Assembly (NCBI GenBank): GCA_003278255.1 | Contig: QCFZ01000001.1 | Location: 62,001-126,000, forward strand | Source: Prochlorococcus sp. AG-363-O15 | GTDB lineage: Bacteria; Cyanobacteriota; Cyanobacteriia; PCC-6307; Cyanobiaceae | Length of the DNA: 64,000 nucleotides | Direction of reading: 5' to 3' | Part shown: positions 1 to 9,067 of the stretch, one piece after another | How positions within the stretch are numbered: the stretch's first letter is position 1 | Layout: every line of letters begins with the position of its first letter | The notes under the pieces: model-generated | Seen by the model: the letters and a program-made list of their open reading frames with translations, nothing else | Told to the model about the DNA's origin: nothing | Databases searched by the model: none | Made by a program: the position numbers and the translations under genes

Positions 1-1170
1 GGGACAGAAAACCATAAAGGTTGTAAGCGCTTATATCTTGAAGATCAAAATGAAAAAACACTTATAGAAAGCTGCTTTTTACATTCAATCGATTTGATTG
101 TGATTGGACCAGAGGCACCTCTTGCAGCAGGATTAGCAGACAAACTAAGAAAAGCAGGCCTAGTTGTTTTTGGCCCTGGAGCAAATGGAGCTCAACTTGA
201 AGCAAGCAAATCCTGGGCAAAAGACCTGATGAAAGAAGCGAAAATTCCAACAGCAAATTATTGGACTGCAACAACAGAAAAAGAAGCTTTGTCGATATTG
301 CAGCATGTCAAATGTCCGCTTGTAGTCAAAGCTGATGGACTTGCCTCAGGTAAAGGAGTAACTGTTCCAGATTCCATAGAAGCTACAGCAGAGGCCATTA
401 AAGAAACTTTTCAAGGGAAGTTTGGAAAAGCAGGTGCTCACGTAGTTCTAGAAGAGAAACTACAAGGCCCAGAAGTTTCTGTGTTCGCATTATGCGACGG
501 AAAAAAGTTCATTTTGTTACCACCCGCTCAAGATCACAAACGCCTGCTTGAAGATGACAAAGGCCCTAATACAGGAGGAATGGGCGCATATGCTCCTGCT
601 CCTCTTCTTTCAAAAGAAGATCTGAAAAAAGTAGTGAAATCTGTTCTAGAGCCAACTCTTAGCACCCTAAATAAAAGAGGTATTAATTATCGAGGCGTAA
701 TTTATGCAGGTTTAATGATGACTTCATTAGGTCCTCAAGTCATTGAATTCAACTGTCGATTTGGAGATCCAGAGTGTCAAACACTTATGCCCCTTATGGG
801 ACCCGAATTAGCAAGAATTCTCCAAGCATGTGCCCTGGGATGCCTTGAAAAAGCCCCAAAACTTACAATCTCAAATCAATGTAGTGCATGCGTCGTTTCT
901 GCTGCCAAAGGTTATCCTCATAACCCAAGAAAAGATGATCTTATATCTTTAGAAATTACATCTGGAGACCTGCTCCAGATTTTTCAGGCTGGAACATATT
1001 GCGACGAAAAAGGAATGTTATTTACTTCTGGAGGAAGAGTTTTATCAGTTGTAGCTCAAGGAAATAACTTTGATGATGCATTCACGGCTGTATATAAAGG
1101 GCTATCAAAAGTTCATTTTGACGGGATGATTTTTCGCAAAGATATTGGTCATCAAGTTCGTCAGTCCTAA
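1..1170 (+). CDS. purD: Phosphoribosylamine-glycine ligase, 5' end cut by window
   Basis: GAR synthetase joins phosphoribosylamine and glycine with ATP, the second step of cytosolic purine synthesis. The frame is open from base 1, so the real start lies upstream and only about 30-35 residues are missing. Visible family motifs are IGPEAPL, KADGLASGKGV, the ATP-grasp stretch DHKRLLEDDKGPNTGGMGAY and IEFNCRFGDPECQ. The C-terminus FRKDIG matches the family end. It stops 24 bases before the nblS ATG on the same strand, so the two may be co-transcribed. Nothing unusual in the visible part. Confidence 0.97.
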   Translation, partial: GTENHKGCKRLYLEDQNEKTLIESCFLHSIDLIVIGPEAPLAAGLADKLRKAGLVVFGPGANGAQLEASKSWAKDLMKEAKIPTANYWTATTEKEALSILQHVKCPLVVKADGLASGKGVTVPDSIEATAEAIKETFQGKFGKAGAHVVLEEKLQGPEVSVFALCDGKKFILLPPAQDHKRLLEDDKGPNTGGMGAYAPAPLLSKEDLKKVVKSVLEPTLSTLNKRGINYRGVIYAGLMMTSLGPQVIEFNCRFGDPECQTLMPLMGPELARILQACALGCLEKAPKLTISNQCSACVVSAAKGYPHNPRKDDLISLEITSGDLLQIFQAGTYCDEKGMLFTSGGRVLSVVAQGNNFDDAFTAVYKGLSKVHFDGMIFRKDIGHQVRQS

Positions 1171-1194
1171 TCTTTGTTCAAGAAAATAGGCCTA

Positions 1195-3261
1195 ATGGAA
1201 AGCACAAATTCCCCCACAATTGCTGAATGGGCAAAACCCACTGGAGGGGGACCTCCCCCAGAACCTAATAATTGGTGGCAAAAAATAAATCTCTGGTGGT
1301 CAGAGTTCAGCCTTCAAACCAAATTACTGGCAATTGCCACTTTGGTAGTGAGCCTGATGATGACAGGTATTACATTTTTCGTTCTAAATGGCATTCAAAG
1401 AGATGCAGGAATGAACGACACTCGCTATGCCAGAGATCTTGGCTTGCTTCTTTCAGGCAATGTCACTGAACTAGTCGCACAAGGGAGAGATAGAGAACTC
1501 GCCAACGTAGCTGAACAATTTTGGAGATCAAGTCGCAGCATTCGATATATCTTCTTTGCAGATCCTGAAGGAGTTATATATCTAGGCATTCCTATTAGTG
1601 CAACTCCTTCAACTAGTAATAGTGAACTTCAATTAAGCCGACGACTGGAACTTCCAAACGAACTAAAAAGACGACCCCAAAATCCTTTAGTAAGGCAACA
1701 CCTAACACCTCAAGGACAAATCACAGATGTATTTGTTCCAATGATTTGGAAAGGGAATTATTTAGGAACACTAGCTATAGGAGTAAATCCTAATGAGACT
1801 GCATTAGCTAGTGCCGCCTTAACTCGAGAAGTTACTGTAGCTGTTTTTATATCGATATGGGTTTTAGTGATATTGGGTGCAGTTTTTAATGCATTAACTA
1901 TCACTCGTCCAATAAAAGAGTTATTACGTGGAGTTAGAGAAATTGCAGCAGGAAACTTTGATTCAAGAATCTCTCTACCAATGAGTGGTGAGTTAGGAGA
2001 ACTGCTAACTGGTTTTAATGCAATGGCCTCTCAATTAGAAGATTATGATGCTGCAAACATAGAAGAGTTAACTGCAGCACAAGTAAAACAACAGTCATTG
2101 ATAGCCACTATGGCTGATGGTGCAGTTCTACTTGATCAAGATGGAAAAATTGTATTAGCCAATCCCACTGCAAGAAGATTATTTAGATGGGAAGGGAGAA
2201 ATCTTGAGGGTCAAGAACTTCTAAATGAATTACCTGACCTGCTTGCAAATGAGTTGCACACCCCACTGGAATCTTTATTAGCAAATATTGGAGAAAATAA
2301 TGATCTTAGATGCAGCATTGGAGAACCACCTAGAACATTGCGTATTGTCTTACAATCTGTAAGAGACTCTAGCGGTGAGACACTCAAAGGTATTGCATTA
2401 ACAGCACAAGATTTAACACGAGAAGTTGAACTAAATGCTGCACAAAGTCGTTTTATAAGTAATGTATCCCATGAGCTAAGAACACCACTTTGTAATATAA
2501 AAAGCTATGTAGAATCATTATATGACCTTGGAGATCAGCTTAGCGAAGATGAGAAAAAAGAATTCCTTGGTGTCGCAAATGCAGAGACAGACCGATTAAC
2601 TAGATTAGTAAATGATGTACTAGATCTCTCTAAGCTGGAATCAGGAAGAACTGTTCAATTTGAACCCATGGATTTAAGGCCTGCCATGGAACAGACTCTT
2701 AGGAATTACAGATTAAATGCAGAAGAAAAGCAAGTCAGCCTAGAGCTTGATGCAGATGAGACACTTCCTACAATTCTTGGTAATTGGGATTTAATACTTC
2801 AAGTACTAGATAATTTAGTTGGCAATGGACTTAAGTTCAGTTCAAATGGAGGTAAATTAACACTCAGGGCATATACATGGCCTGACATATGTACTGCATC
2901 ACCACTAGATTCTCCCAACTCAGCTCCACATTGCGAACTTATTTTACCTCTTCCAAGATTAAGAGTTGAGATAGCCGATACCGGCTGTGGAATTGCTAAT
3001 ACTGACCAAGAAAGAATTTTTGAACGTTTTTATAGAGTAGAAGATTCAGTACATACTGAAGCTGGAACTGGGCTTGGCTTATCAATTGTTCGGGGCATTA
3101 TCGAAAAACATGGGGGAAGAATTCGAATGGCTAGCGAACACGGTCTAGGAACAACCTTTTGGTTCGATCTCCCACTAGAGCAATCAGATGCAGACGAATT
3201 ACAACTACAAGCTGACAAAAAAAGTCGGCAATGGGAATTAGGCCTAGAAATGGAGCAATAA
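1195..3261 (+). CDS. nblS: NblS/Hik33 (DspA) membrane sensor histidine kinase
   Basis: This 688-residue sensor kinase is the cyanobacterial NblS/Hik33 type, which controls high-light and nutrient-stress genes through the response regulator RpaB. Order of parts: cytosolic N-tail, membrane helix about 43-64, extracytoplasmic domain, second helix about 213-235, HAMP, PAS-like domain, H-box (SNVSHELRTPL, His about 426), N-box DNLVGNGLKFSSNGG, G1 DTGCGI and G2 GTGLGLSI. All kinase motifs are intact. I chose ATG 1195; a TTG at 1174 would add seven residues. It converges on kaiC with 11 bases between stops. No cognate regulator gene is visible in the window. Confidence 0.95.
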   Translation: MESTNSPTIAEWAKPTGGGPPPEPNNWWQKINLWWSEFSLQTKLLAIATLVVSLMMTGITFFVLNGIQRDAGMNDTRYARDLGLLLSGNVTELVAQGRDRELANVAEQFWRSSRSIRYIFFADPEGVIYLGIPISATPSTSNSELQLSRRLELPNELKRRPQNPLVRQHLTPQGQITDVFVPMIWKGNYLGTLAIGVNPNETALASAALTREVTVAVFISIWVLVILGAVFNALTITRPIKELLRGVREIAAGNFDSRISLPMSGELGELLTGFNAMASQLEDYDAANIEELTAAQVKQQSLIATMADGAVLLDQDGKIVLANPTARRLFRWEGRNLEGQELLNELPDLLANELHTPLESLLANIGENNDLRCSIGEPPRTLRIVLQSVRDSSGETLKGIALTAQDLTREVELNAAQSRFISNVSHELRTPLCNIKSYVESLYDLGDQLSEDEKKEFLGVANAETDRLTRLVNDVLDLSKLESGRTVQFEPMDLRPAMEQTLRNYRLNAEEKQVSLELDADETLPTILGNWDLILQVLDNLVGNGLKFSSNGGKLTLRAYTWPDICTASPLDSPNSAPHCELILPLPRLRVEIADTGCGIANTDQERIFERFYRVEDSVHTEAGTGLGLSIVRGIIEKHGGRIRMASEHGLGTTFWFDLPLEQSDADELQLQADKKSRQWELGLEMEQ

Positions 3262-3272
3262 CTCAATACAAA

Positions 3273-4811
3273 TTAATCATCTTTTTCAACAGATTTGATG
3301 ATCCTAGTAGTTTCACCACGCTCTTCAACATTTATTCTATGGGGTGCACCACTAAATATCTGCTCAAAATTAGAGAATGAGTCCTTAATCTGAGGACCAT
3401 TTGCAGTAATCATAAACTCGCGTATCCTTTTATCATGCCATGATCCTCTCATTTTAAAAACATTAACTGCTCTAGCCATTTCCCCTCTAATCTCAACATA
3501 TTGGAGCAATAAAATTGTATCTGTAATAGTTGATATATGAGAATCAGTTATCGAATGACTTCCCATAAATTCCTCAGCTGTGTTAGTAAAAAAACCTGCA
3601 ATTTCTTCTTGTTTAGCATAACCAGTAACTCCAATCACAAACTGCCTAAACACATTTAAACTAACTCCACGAGCTAAAGCAGATAAAGAGTCAATAGCCA
3701 TTCTTGACGGCTTAAACTGACTGATCTCAGTCTTAATTATTTGGAGGTGGTCCTCCAGTACTGTGGATTCAGGGTAAGCACAAATAATTTTTAGAAGTCC
3801 ATCACTTTCCATTTTTTCAAAATCAATTCCCCAGCTAGTTGCATTTCTGAGAAGCTGGGCACGCGATTCCTCATAAGCAAAAAGTATTGCCCGCTCTTTA
3901 TTAAAATAGGCATCCTCAATAAACTTAGACACCAACATTGTTTTCCCTGTACCAGTTGCTCCAGTTGCAAGAATGATTGAGTCCTGAAAAAAGCCTCCAC
4001 CACACATTTCATCCAAGTCTGGAACACCCGAACTAATGCGAACATTAGAAGAGCGCTGTGTCAGACGCATTGCACCAAGAGGGAATACACTGATTCCATG
4101 AGTTCCCATAGTAAAAGGGAACTCTCCTTTCATATGTGTTGTCCCTCTAAGCTTCAAAATTTCTACTGTGCGACGTCTTTTCTCAGCCTCTAAAACATTG
4201 CGCAGAATTACCACATTATCCGAAACAAATTCTTCTACTCCATAACGAGCTATAGGCCCATATTCATCTATCCTTTCTGTTGTCATAACAGTAGTTACAC
4301 CTATCTCCTTAAGTCGAGCTATCAAACGAAAAATTTCACGCCTTACTACATAAATAGCGTCATACTGCTGAAAAACAGCGGTCATTGAATCAATAGCAAC
4401 TCGTTTAGCTTTATATTTTCTAATTGCATAACTTATTCTTTCGATTAAGCCCGAAAGGTCAAAATTACCAGCCACATCCTGACCATCAGGATCCGGTGAA
4501 GCATCAAGTATAAAAAGCTTGTTTTCGTCGACCATCGCCTGCAAGTCCCAACCAAAACTGGCTGCATTCCGCAAAATATCTAATGGAGATTCCTCAAAAG
4601 TGACAAAAATACCAGGCTCATCAAAATGGCAAATGCCATTATGCAAAAAGTGAAGGGAGAAGACTGTTTTACCTGTACCTGAGGTGCCACTGATCAAGGT
4701 GCTTCTACCAATAGGCAAGCCTCCCTGGCAGACATCATCAAACCCCTCAATACCTGTAGGGAGTTTTTGGACTTGCATTTTTGGAGGTGTAGTACTGCTG
4801 TGAGATTGCAT
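3273..4811 (-). CDS. kaiC: Circadian clock ATPase/autokinase KaiC
   Basis: KaiC is the hexameric clock ATPase. About 512 residues from ATG 4811 (a GTG at 4817 would add two); the S. elongatus protein has 519. Two RecA-like halves are visible: CI Walker A GTSGTGKT (42-49) with the EE pair in VTFEES, and CII Walker A GATGTGKT (284-291) with FAYEES. The autophosphorylation pair is kept in SHISTITD (Ser427/Thr428). The C-terminal tail that binds KaiA in other cyanobacteria is still present though slightly short, yet no kaiA lies nearby. It follows kaiB by 66 bases and converges on nblS. Confidence 0.98.
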   Translation of the reverse strand: MQSHSSTTPPKMQVQKLPTGIEGFDDVCQGGLPIGRSTLISGTSGTGKTVFSLHFLHNGICHFDEPGIFVTFEESPLDILRNAASFGWDLQAMVDENKLFILDASPDPDGQDVAGNFDLSGLIERISYAIRKYKAKRVAIDSMTAVFQQYDAIYVVRREIFRLIARLKEIGVTTVMTTERIDEYGPIARYGVEEFVSDNVVILRNVLEAEKRRRTVEILKLRGTTHMKGEFPFTMGTHGISVFPLGAMRLTQRSSNVRISSGVPDLDEMCGGGFFQDSIILATGATGTGKTMLVSKFIEDAYFNKERAILFAYEESRAQLLRNATSWGIDFEKMESDGLLKIICAYPESTVLEDHLQIIKTEISQFKPSRMAIDSLSALARGVSLNVFRQFVIGVTGYAKQEEIAGFFTNTAEEFMGSHSITDSHISTITDTILLLQYVEIRGEMARAVNVFKMRGSWHDKRIREFMITANGPQIKDSFSNFEQIFSGAPHRINVEERGETTRIIKSVEKDD

Positions 4812-4877
4812 AACCACTAGGTTCTACAAAAACGCTACAGACAAATCCCTAAATATCCATCAACTTCACCGTGAGCC

Positions 4878-5237
4878 TTAAGAATCTCCCTCTTCAATGT
4901 CCTCATCTCCAAACGCTTTTTTCAAGGAAGAGGCAAGTTCACTCTCAGCTAACTCGTCATATAGCAAATCAAGACCTATCAAAACTCTTTCTCGGTCTGA
5001 AAGATCTCCAATTATTCTCCGAACCGGTGGGGGAAGTATTTTCGCCAATGTTGGAGTTGCAAGGATTTTATCTTCCTCAGCAAGTTGTGGATTTTTTAGC
5101 ACATCAATTACCTTTAAAGCATAGACACCACGGAATTCGGTCTCAAGAATGTTGTGTAGTGTTTTCAAGGCCCTCATTGAGTTAGGAGTATTCCCAGCCA
5201 CATAAAGCTTCAAGATGTAGGTTTTACGAGCACTCAT
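4878..5237 (-). CDS. kaiB: Circadian clock protein KaiB
   Basis: KaiB is the thioredoxin-like fold-switching protein that binds the KaiC CI ring. The 119 residues contain the family core ([51 protein letters not shown]), then an acidic tail. A strong Shine-Dalgarno (GGAGG on the minus strand at 5246-5250) sits 8 bases before the ATG and fixes the start. It is first in a kaiBC operon. In marine Synechococcus kaiA lies just upstream, next to rplU; here that position is empty. Confidence 0.97.
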   Translation of the reverse strand: MSARKTYILKLYVAGNTPNSMRALKTLHNILETEFRGVYALKVIDVLKNPQLAEEDKILATPTLAKILPPPVRRIIGDLSDRERVLIGLDLLYDELAESELASSLKKAFGDEDIEEGDS

Positions 5238-5580
5238 AAAAATAACCTCCAGAAAACATAATCAAAACTCAGATACAAGAGAAGTTTCAAACTCTACTGC
5301 TAGTACTTTATTTATAAAAGGGGCTAAAGAGATTTAACAGCGCTCAATTAAGCCGAAGCAACAATCACTAACACGAAGAAAATCTACTAAAAACCTTCTA
5401 TCTTTTTAAACCAACTCCGATCAAGGCCGAAAATAGCAACATCTTGACTAAAAGGACCCTAAAGAAGGAGAATTGATAATTGTCTTTCGATAGCGACTCA
5501 GGCCTAATCGATTACAAGGTCAAAAAGCTGCAAAAGCTAAATTCGACCTAAATCGAGCCTGAGGGCGTCTTCAGAACATA
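5238..5580. other. kaiB-rplU divergent intergenic region; kaiA absent
   Basis: This 343-base gap separates divergent kaiB and rplU, the slot that holds kaiA in marine Synechococcus. I translated the minus strand in all frames: stops are frequent and I see no KaiA C-terminal sequence. It must carry the promoters for kaiBC and rplU, but I cannot assign them. An inverted repeat lies just before rplU (entered separately). Confidence 0.7.
5497..5563 (+). promoter_or_regulatory. Possible rplU leader hairpin
   Basis: CTCAGGC (5497-5503) pairs perfectly with GCCTGAG (5557-5563), closing a 53-base loop that contains further short complementary CGA/TCG pieces. The 3' arm ends 17 bases before the rplU ATG. 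Ribosomal protein operons often carry autoregulatory leaders, so a control structure is plausible, but only a 7-bp stem is visible. Confidence 0.3.
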
Positions 5581-5961
5581 ATGCCCGAGAAACAACCACC
5601 CACTAAAACAAAAAGCCCTTCTCAGTCTGGTGTATATGCCATCGTTGAGACTTCAGGGCAACAATTCTGGTTAGAACCAAATCGTTACTACGACATAGAT
5701 CGACTCAAAGCTACTGTCGACGAGACAGTCTTTATTGAGAATGTCCTCCTGATCAATGACGGAGAAAAGGCAACCTTAGGCAAACCTTTTATAAAGGATG
5801 CCAACGTAGAACTAAAAGTTGTAGAGCATCGAAGAGGGCCAAAAATAATTGTTTATAAAATGCGTCCTAAGAAGAAAACTCGACGCAAAAATGGTCATCG
5901 CCAAGAGTTAACAAGGGTTATGGTCCAATCAATCTCAATTGGGAACAAACCCATTAGCTAA
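5581..5961 (+). CDS. rplU: 50S ribosomal protein L21
   Basis: L21 of the large ribosomal subunit. 126 residues: a Prochlorococcus-like N-terminal extension rich in Pro/Lys, then the L21 domain starting at YAIVETSGQQFWLEPN and ending in the basic YKMRPKKKTRRKNGHRQ region. First gene of an rplU-rpmA unit with a 34-base spacer. No clear Shine-Dalgarno before the ATG. Confidence 0.97.
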   Translation: MPEKQPPTKTKSPSQSGVYAIVETSGQQFWLEPNRYYDIDRLKATVDETVFIENVLLINDGEKATLGKPFIKDANVELKVVEHRRGPKIIVYKMRPKKKTRRKNGHRQELTRVMVQSISIGNKPIS

Positions 5962-5995
5962 TCCCACCATTCCATCTCACTTTCTCTAAATTCCA

Positions 5996-6262
5996 ATGGC
6001 ACATAAAAAAGGTACAGGCTCTACAAGGAATGGCAGAGATTCCAATTCCAAGAGGCTTGGAGTAAAAGCCTACGGCGGAGAATCTGTTACTGCTGGCTCA
6101 ATTTTAATTCGCCAGAGAGGAACTTCCGTTTTGCCAGGTGTAAACGTTGGCAAAGGCAAAGACGATACTTTATTTGCCCTTACTGATGGGGTGGTTAAAT
6201 TTGAAAGCATTCGCCGTGGATTACGCAATCGTAAAAGAATTAATATTGCAAGCAATGCATAA
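5996..6262 (+). CDS. rpmA: 50S ribosomal protein L27
   Basis: L27 lies at the peptidyl transferase centre. 88 residues, starting [16 protein letters not shown] and containing [22 protein letters not shown], which are diagnostic for the family. It is the second gene of the rplU-rpmA operon and converges with the methyltransferase at 6327. Confidence 0.98.
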   Translation: MAHKKGTGSTRNGRDSNSKRLGVKAYGGESVTAGSILIRQRGTSVLPGVNVGKGKDDTLFALTDGVVKFESIRRGLRNRKRINIASNA

Positions 6263-6326
6263 AGTAGCAAGGCGTAGATAATCGATAAGATATTGATAAA
6301 ATCTCTTTAAATATATAAACATATAG

Positions 6327-7088
6327 TCAAGCAGGCCTATAAGGTTTATATGCTCTAGTGGTAATTAAAAGTGGGTGAAAAACTTCAATAAAATTGCCTT
6401 GCAGTGTTTGAAAAAACTTCTCAATAAGTCCTGGATCATCAAAATGAAATGGATACTCACCTCTAGCACCTTTATAAAAGTACCAATTCAATAAAGCAAT
6501 TGCATCTGAGGATAAATAATCTAAAAATTGCATGAGCTGCAAAGAAGGGTCTGGAAGGTGCTCCAATACATCTAGACAAACAAGAGTATCAAATTTGACG
6601 TTTTTAATGTCATTTAAATCCCTAAAAAAAGAAATCTTATGATCCAAACCTAGACAGGCTGAACGTTGTCTGACAAACTCTCGATTTTGTGGATTCAAAT
6701 CTACAAACCAGACATGATTTACAGTAGATAATGATGCAGCACAAAGGGCATGAGTGCCTATTCCACCTCCAAAGTCAAGAAGATTCCCTTTCGCAAACAT
6801 TTCTTGAAGACGAAGAGTTTCAGCAATGTAGTCAGCACTTCCTAAATGCCAAGCAGCAAGCTCTAATAAATGCGCATTACCAACTTTTTCTTCATAAAAG
6901 GAAGTTGTCTCTTCAGGCTTTAATGAACCAGGATGAACTGCAGCCAAATCCAATGAGCCTTGTGGCAAACGAGCCTCTAACTCCTCTCGAGTTATCTTAA
7001 GAAAACTAGCCAAATGAGATTTGATCTCCAAACCTGTTTCCAGGAATCCAGCCAAATCAACATCCTTGCCATTTTTGGCTTGATGCAT
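6327..7088 (-). CDS. Class I SAM-dependent methyltransferase, substrate unknown
   Basis: 253 residues. SAM-binding motif I is LLDFGGGIGTHAL, the acidic strand-2 end is VWFVDLNPQN, and motif IV is the DTLVCLDVLEHLPDP stretch, all typical of Rossmann-fold methyltransferases of the Methyltransf_11/12 type. About 85 N-terminal residues before the catalytic domain are not recognisable. The substrate cannot be read from sequence. It sits between rpmA and truB on the opposite strand, so context does not help. Confidence 0.75.
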   Translation of the reverse strand: MHQAKNGKDVDLAGFLETGLEIKSHLASFLKITREELEARLPQGSLDLAAVHPGSLKPEETTSFYEEKVGNAHLLELAAWHLGSADYIAETLRLQEMFAKGNLLDFGGGIGTHALCAASLSTVNHVWFVDLNPQNREFVRQRSACLGLDHKISFFRDLNDIKNVKFDTLVCLDVLEHLPDPSLQLMQFLDYLSSDAIALLNWYFYKGARGEYPFHFDDPGLIEKFFQTLQGNFIEVFHPLLITTRAYKPYRPA

Positions 7089-7177
7089 AATTAAAAATTC
7101 TGGCAGTCTTAACTTATATCTTCAAGGTCATTCAATTACTAAATGAAACATGCAACCGTACATAGGAGTGTTTTTTC

Positions 7178-8116
7178 ATGAAGGGACCTTTCGGCTTCAT
7201 TGCAATTGACAAGCCAATCGGTATGACCTCACATGATTGCGTAAGTAGAGTAAGAAAAGTTTTTGGAATAAAACGTGTTGGGCATGGAGGGACTCTAGAC
7301 CCGGAAGTAACTGGTGTGCTTCCAATCGCTCTAGGTAAAGCAACTAAACTTTTTTATTTGCTCCCTGGTGAAAAAACATATCAAGGAATTATTCAACTTG
7401 GCATCACAACAACCACCGATGATATTAAAGGTGAAATCCTGTTAAAGAAAAAATGGCCAAAGTTAAGTAATGACCTGATCGAAAAATATCTAGATAACTT
7501 TCGAGGTCAAATTGAACAGCGACCACCTGTTGTTTCAAGTGTTCATATACAGGGAGAAAGAGCCTATAAAAGATTTCGTCGAGGGGAAAAAATAAAATTA
7601 CCGTTAAAAAACGTGATAATTCATGACTTGACTCTTAACTGTTGGGATCAAAAGAATGGTCTAATTAAAATCTCTGTTCACTGCTCATCCGGTACATACA
7701 TACGTTCTTTAGCACGAGACTTGGGTGAACTCATTGGATGCGGAGCCTGTCTTGCAAAACTTCGAAGGACCCAGGCATTAGGCTTTCTAGAAAAAGACTT
7801 GATCCCTCTACCAGATTTAATAAAAAAGGAATTAATAAATCAACCAAAAATTGTTTCACCACTAAAAGTACTAGGTCATCTCTATAAACTAGAACTTAAA
7901 ACAAAAGAAGAAGAAAGATTTTGGCGAACAGGTCGAAGATTAAATCCTTCATTTGAAAGATTTAAGCCGGGACTGAACCCTCACAAATATCTTTCAGATG
8001 AACTTCATGCAGCGATAGCAATAATTGATTGCCAAGGCGAACTCGCTGGCATAGGATCTTGGGATGAGTCATCCTTAACTATTAAGCCAAGAATTGTTTT
8101 TGATGCTTATGGCTAA
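7178..8116 (+). CDS. truB: tRNA pseudouridine-55 synthase TruB
   Basis: TruB makes pseudouridine 55 in the tRNA T-loop. 312 residues beginning GPFGFIAIDKPIGMTSHDCV. The catalytic aspartate lies in HGGTLDPEVTGVLPIALGKATK, and YQGIIQLGITTTTDD and SSGTYIRSLARDLGE follow as in the family. The C-terminal PUA-like part is weakly conserved. It is a single gene between opposite-strand neighbours. Confidence 0.97.
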   Translation: MKGPFGFIAIDKPIGMTSHDCVSRVRKVFGIKRVGHGGTLDPEVTGVLPIALGKATKLFYLLPGEKTYQGIIQLGITTTTDDIKGEILLKKKWPKLSNDLIEKYLDNFRGQIEQRPPVVSSVHIQGERAYKRFRRGEKIKLPLKNVIIHDLTLNCWDQKNGLIKISVHCSSGTYIRSLARDLGELIGCGACLAKLRRTQALGFLEKDLIPLPDLIKKELINQPKIVSPLKVLGHLYKLELKTKEEERFWRTGRRLNPSFERFKPGLNPHKYLSDELHAAIAIIDCQGELAGIGSWDESSLTIKPRIVFDAYG

Positions 8117-8217
8117 TAAAATATCCGATAAAAGATTTTTAAAACCTCATCTTTAACTATACAAAAAGGAATTAATTTTGCAGCCAAGTCTTTAGATCAA
8201 TATAATCAATTATGAAG

Positions 8218-8988
8218 TCATATTTTCCTATAAGCTTGCTTATCTGCCCATATAAATACTCGATCGTGAGATCTTAACCAACTGGCTGGTATCTTTTCAG
8301 TAGAAGGAGAATTCATCAAAGCCTGTAAAACATTTGCCTTCGAAGGTCCAGTTACTACTAAATGAATCTCTTGTGCTGACAAAATTTCTTTTAAACCAAG
8401 AGTAATTGCTCTAGAAGGAACCAGATTATCATTTTTGCCAAAGGAAAAAGCATTTTGCTTTCTTGTAGAAGAAGACAATTCAACGACTCTGCACAAACTA
8501 TCATAACTACAAGGAGGCTCATTAAAGCCAATATGCCCATTAACACCTAATCCAAGCAATTGGATACTTATACCACCACATTTAATGATTTCATTTGAAT
8601 AATTCTTAGCTTCATCTTGAAGATTTAAAGCATGTCCATTTGGAATACGCAATTTGTCAGCACTCAATTTCAATGGCTTGCCAATATGATTAGACATAAA
8701 GTTAAAAAAGCTTCTACTATCTCCTATAGGTAATCCAATATATTCATCTAAATTAAAACTTTTCCAACCATTAACAAGAGCCTGTAAATCAGAAGTTGGC
8801 CAAGATTTAAGCTTGTCAACTAGTCGTGAGTATATAGGTTCCATTGTTCGTCCCGTAGCTAAACCAATTGGTTTCGGTGATTCCACAATCAATCTTTCAC
8901 GAAGACGCCTTTCTAAAAATTCAACTATTGATTCAACCAAAAGGTCTACATCATCACGAACAACAAAAAAATATGGAAATTGTTCCAA
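8218..8988 (-). CDS. nagB: Glucosamine-6-phosphate deaminase / isomerase family
   Basis: NagB converts glucosamine-6-phosphate to fructose-6-phosphate and ammonia. 256 residues with GLATGRTMEPIY (phosphate loop), FNLDEYIGL (family catalytic Asp) and LLGLGVNGHIGFNEPP (active-site His and Glu); the Asn in GVNGH is common in the family. No ATG fits: an in-frame stop lies just upstream, so TTG 8988 is the likely start. The related 6-phosphogluconolactonase lacks the DEY...GHIGFNEP set, so the deaminase reading is favoured. Confidence 0.85.
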   Translation of the reverse strand: MEQFPYFFVVRDDVDLLVESIVEFLERRLRERLIVESPKPIGLATGRTMEPIYSRLVDKLKSWPTSDLQALVNGWKSFNLDEYIGLPIGDSRSFFNFMSNHIGKPLKLSADKLRIPNGHALNLQDEAKNYSNEIIKCGGISIQLLGLGVNGHIGFNEPPCSYDSLCRVVELSSSTRKQNAFSFGKNDNLVPSRAITLGLKEILSAQEIHLVVTGPSKANVLQALMNSPSTEKIPASWLRSHDRVFIWADKQAYRKI

Positions 8989-9067
8989 AGTGACTCAATT
9001 CATTATCAATTAAATCCTAATCAATCTATTGTGAGTTTGTAACAGGGTTTAAATACTAATTCCACAT

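Noticed and set aside
5238-5580. kaiA fossil
   Set aside because: No frame on the minus strand resembles the KaiA C-terminal domain, so I report absence, not a pseudogene.
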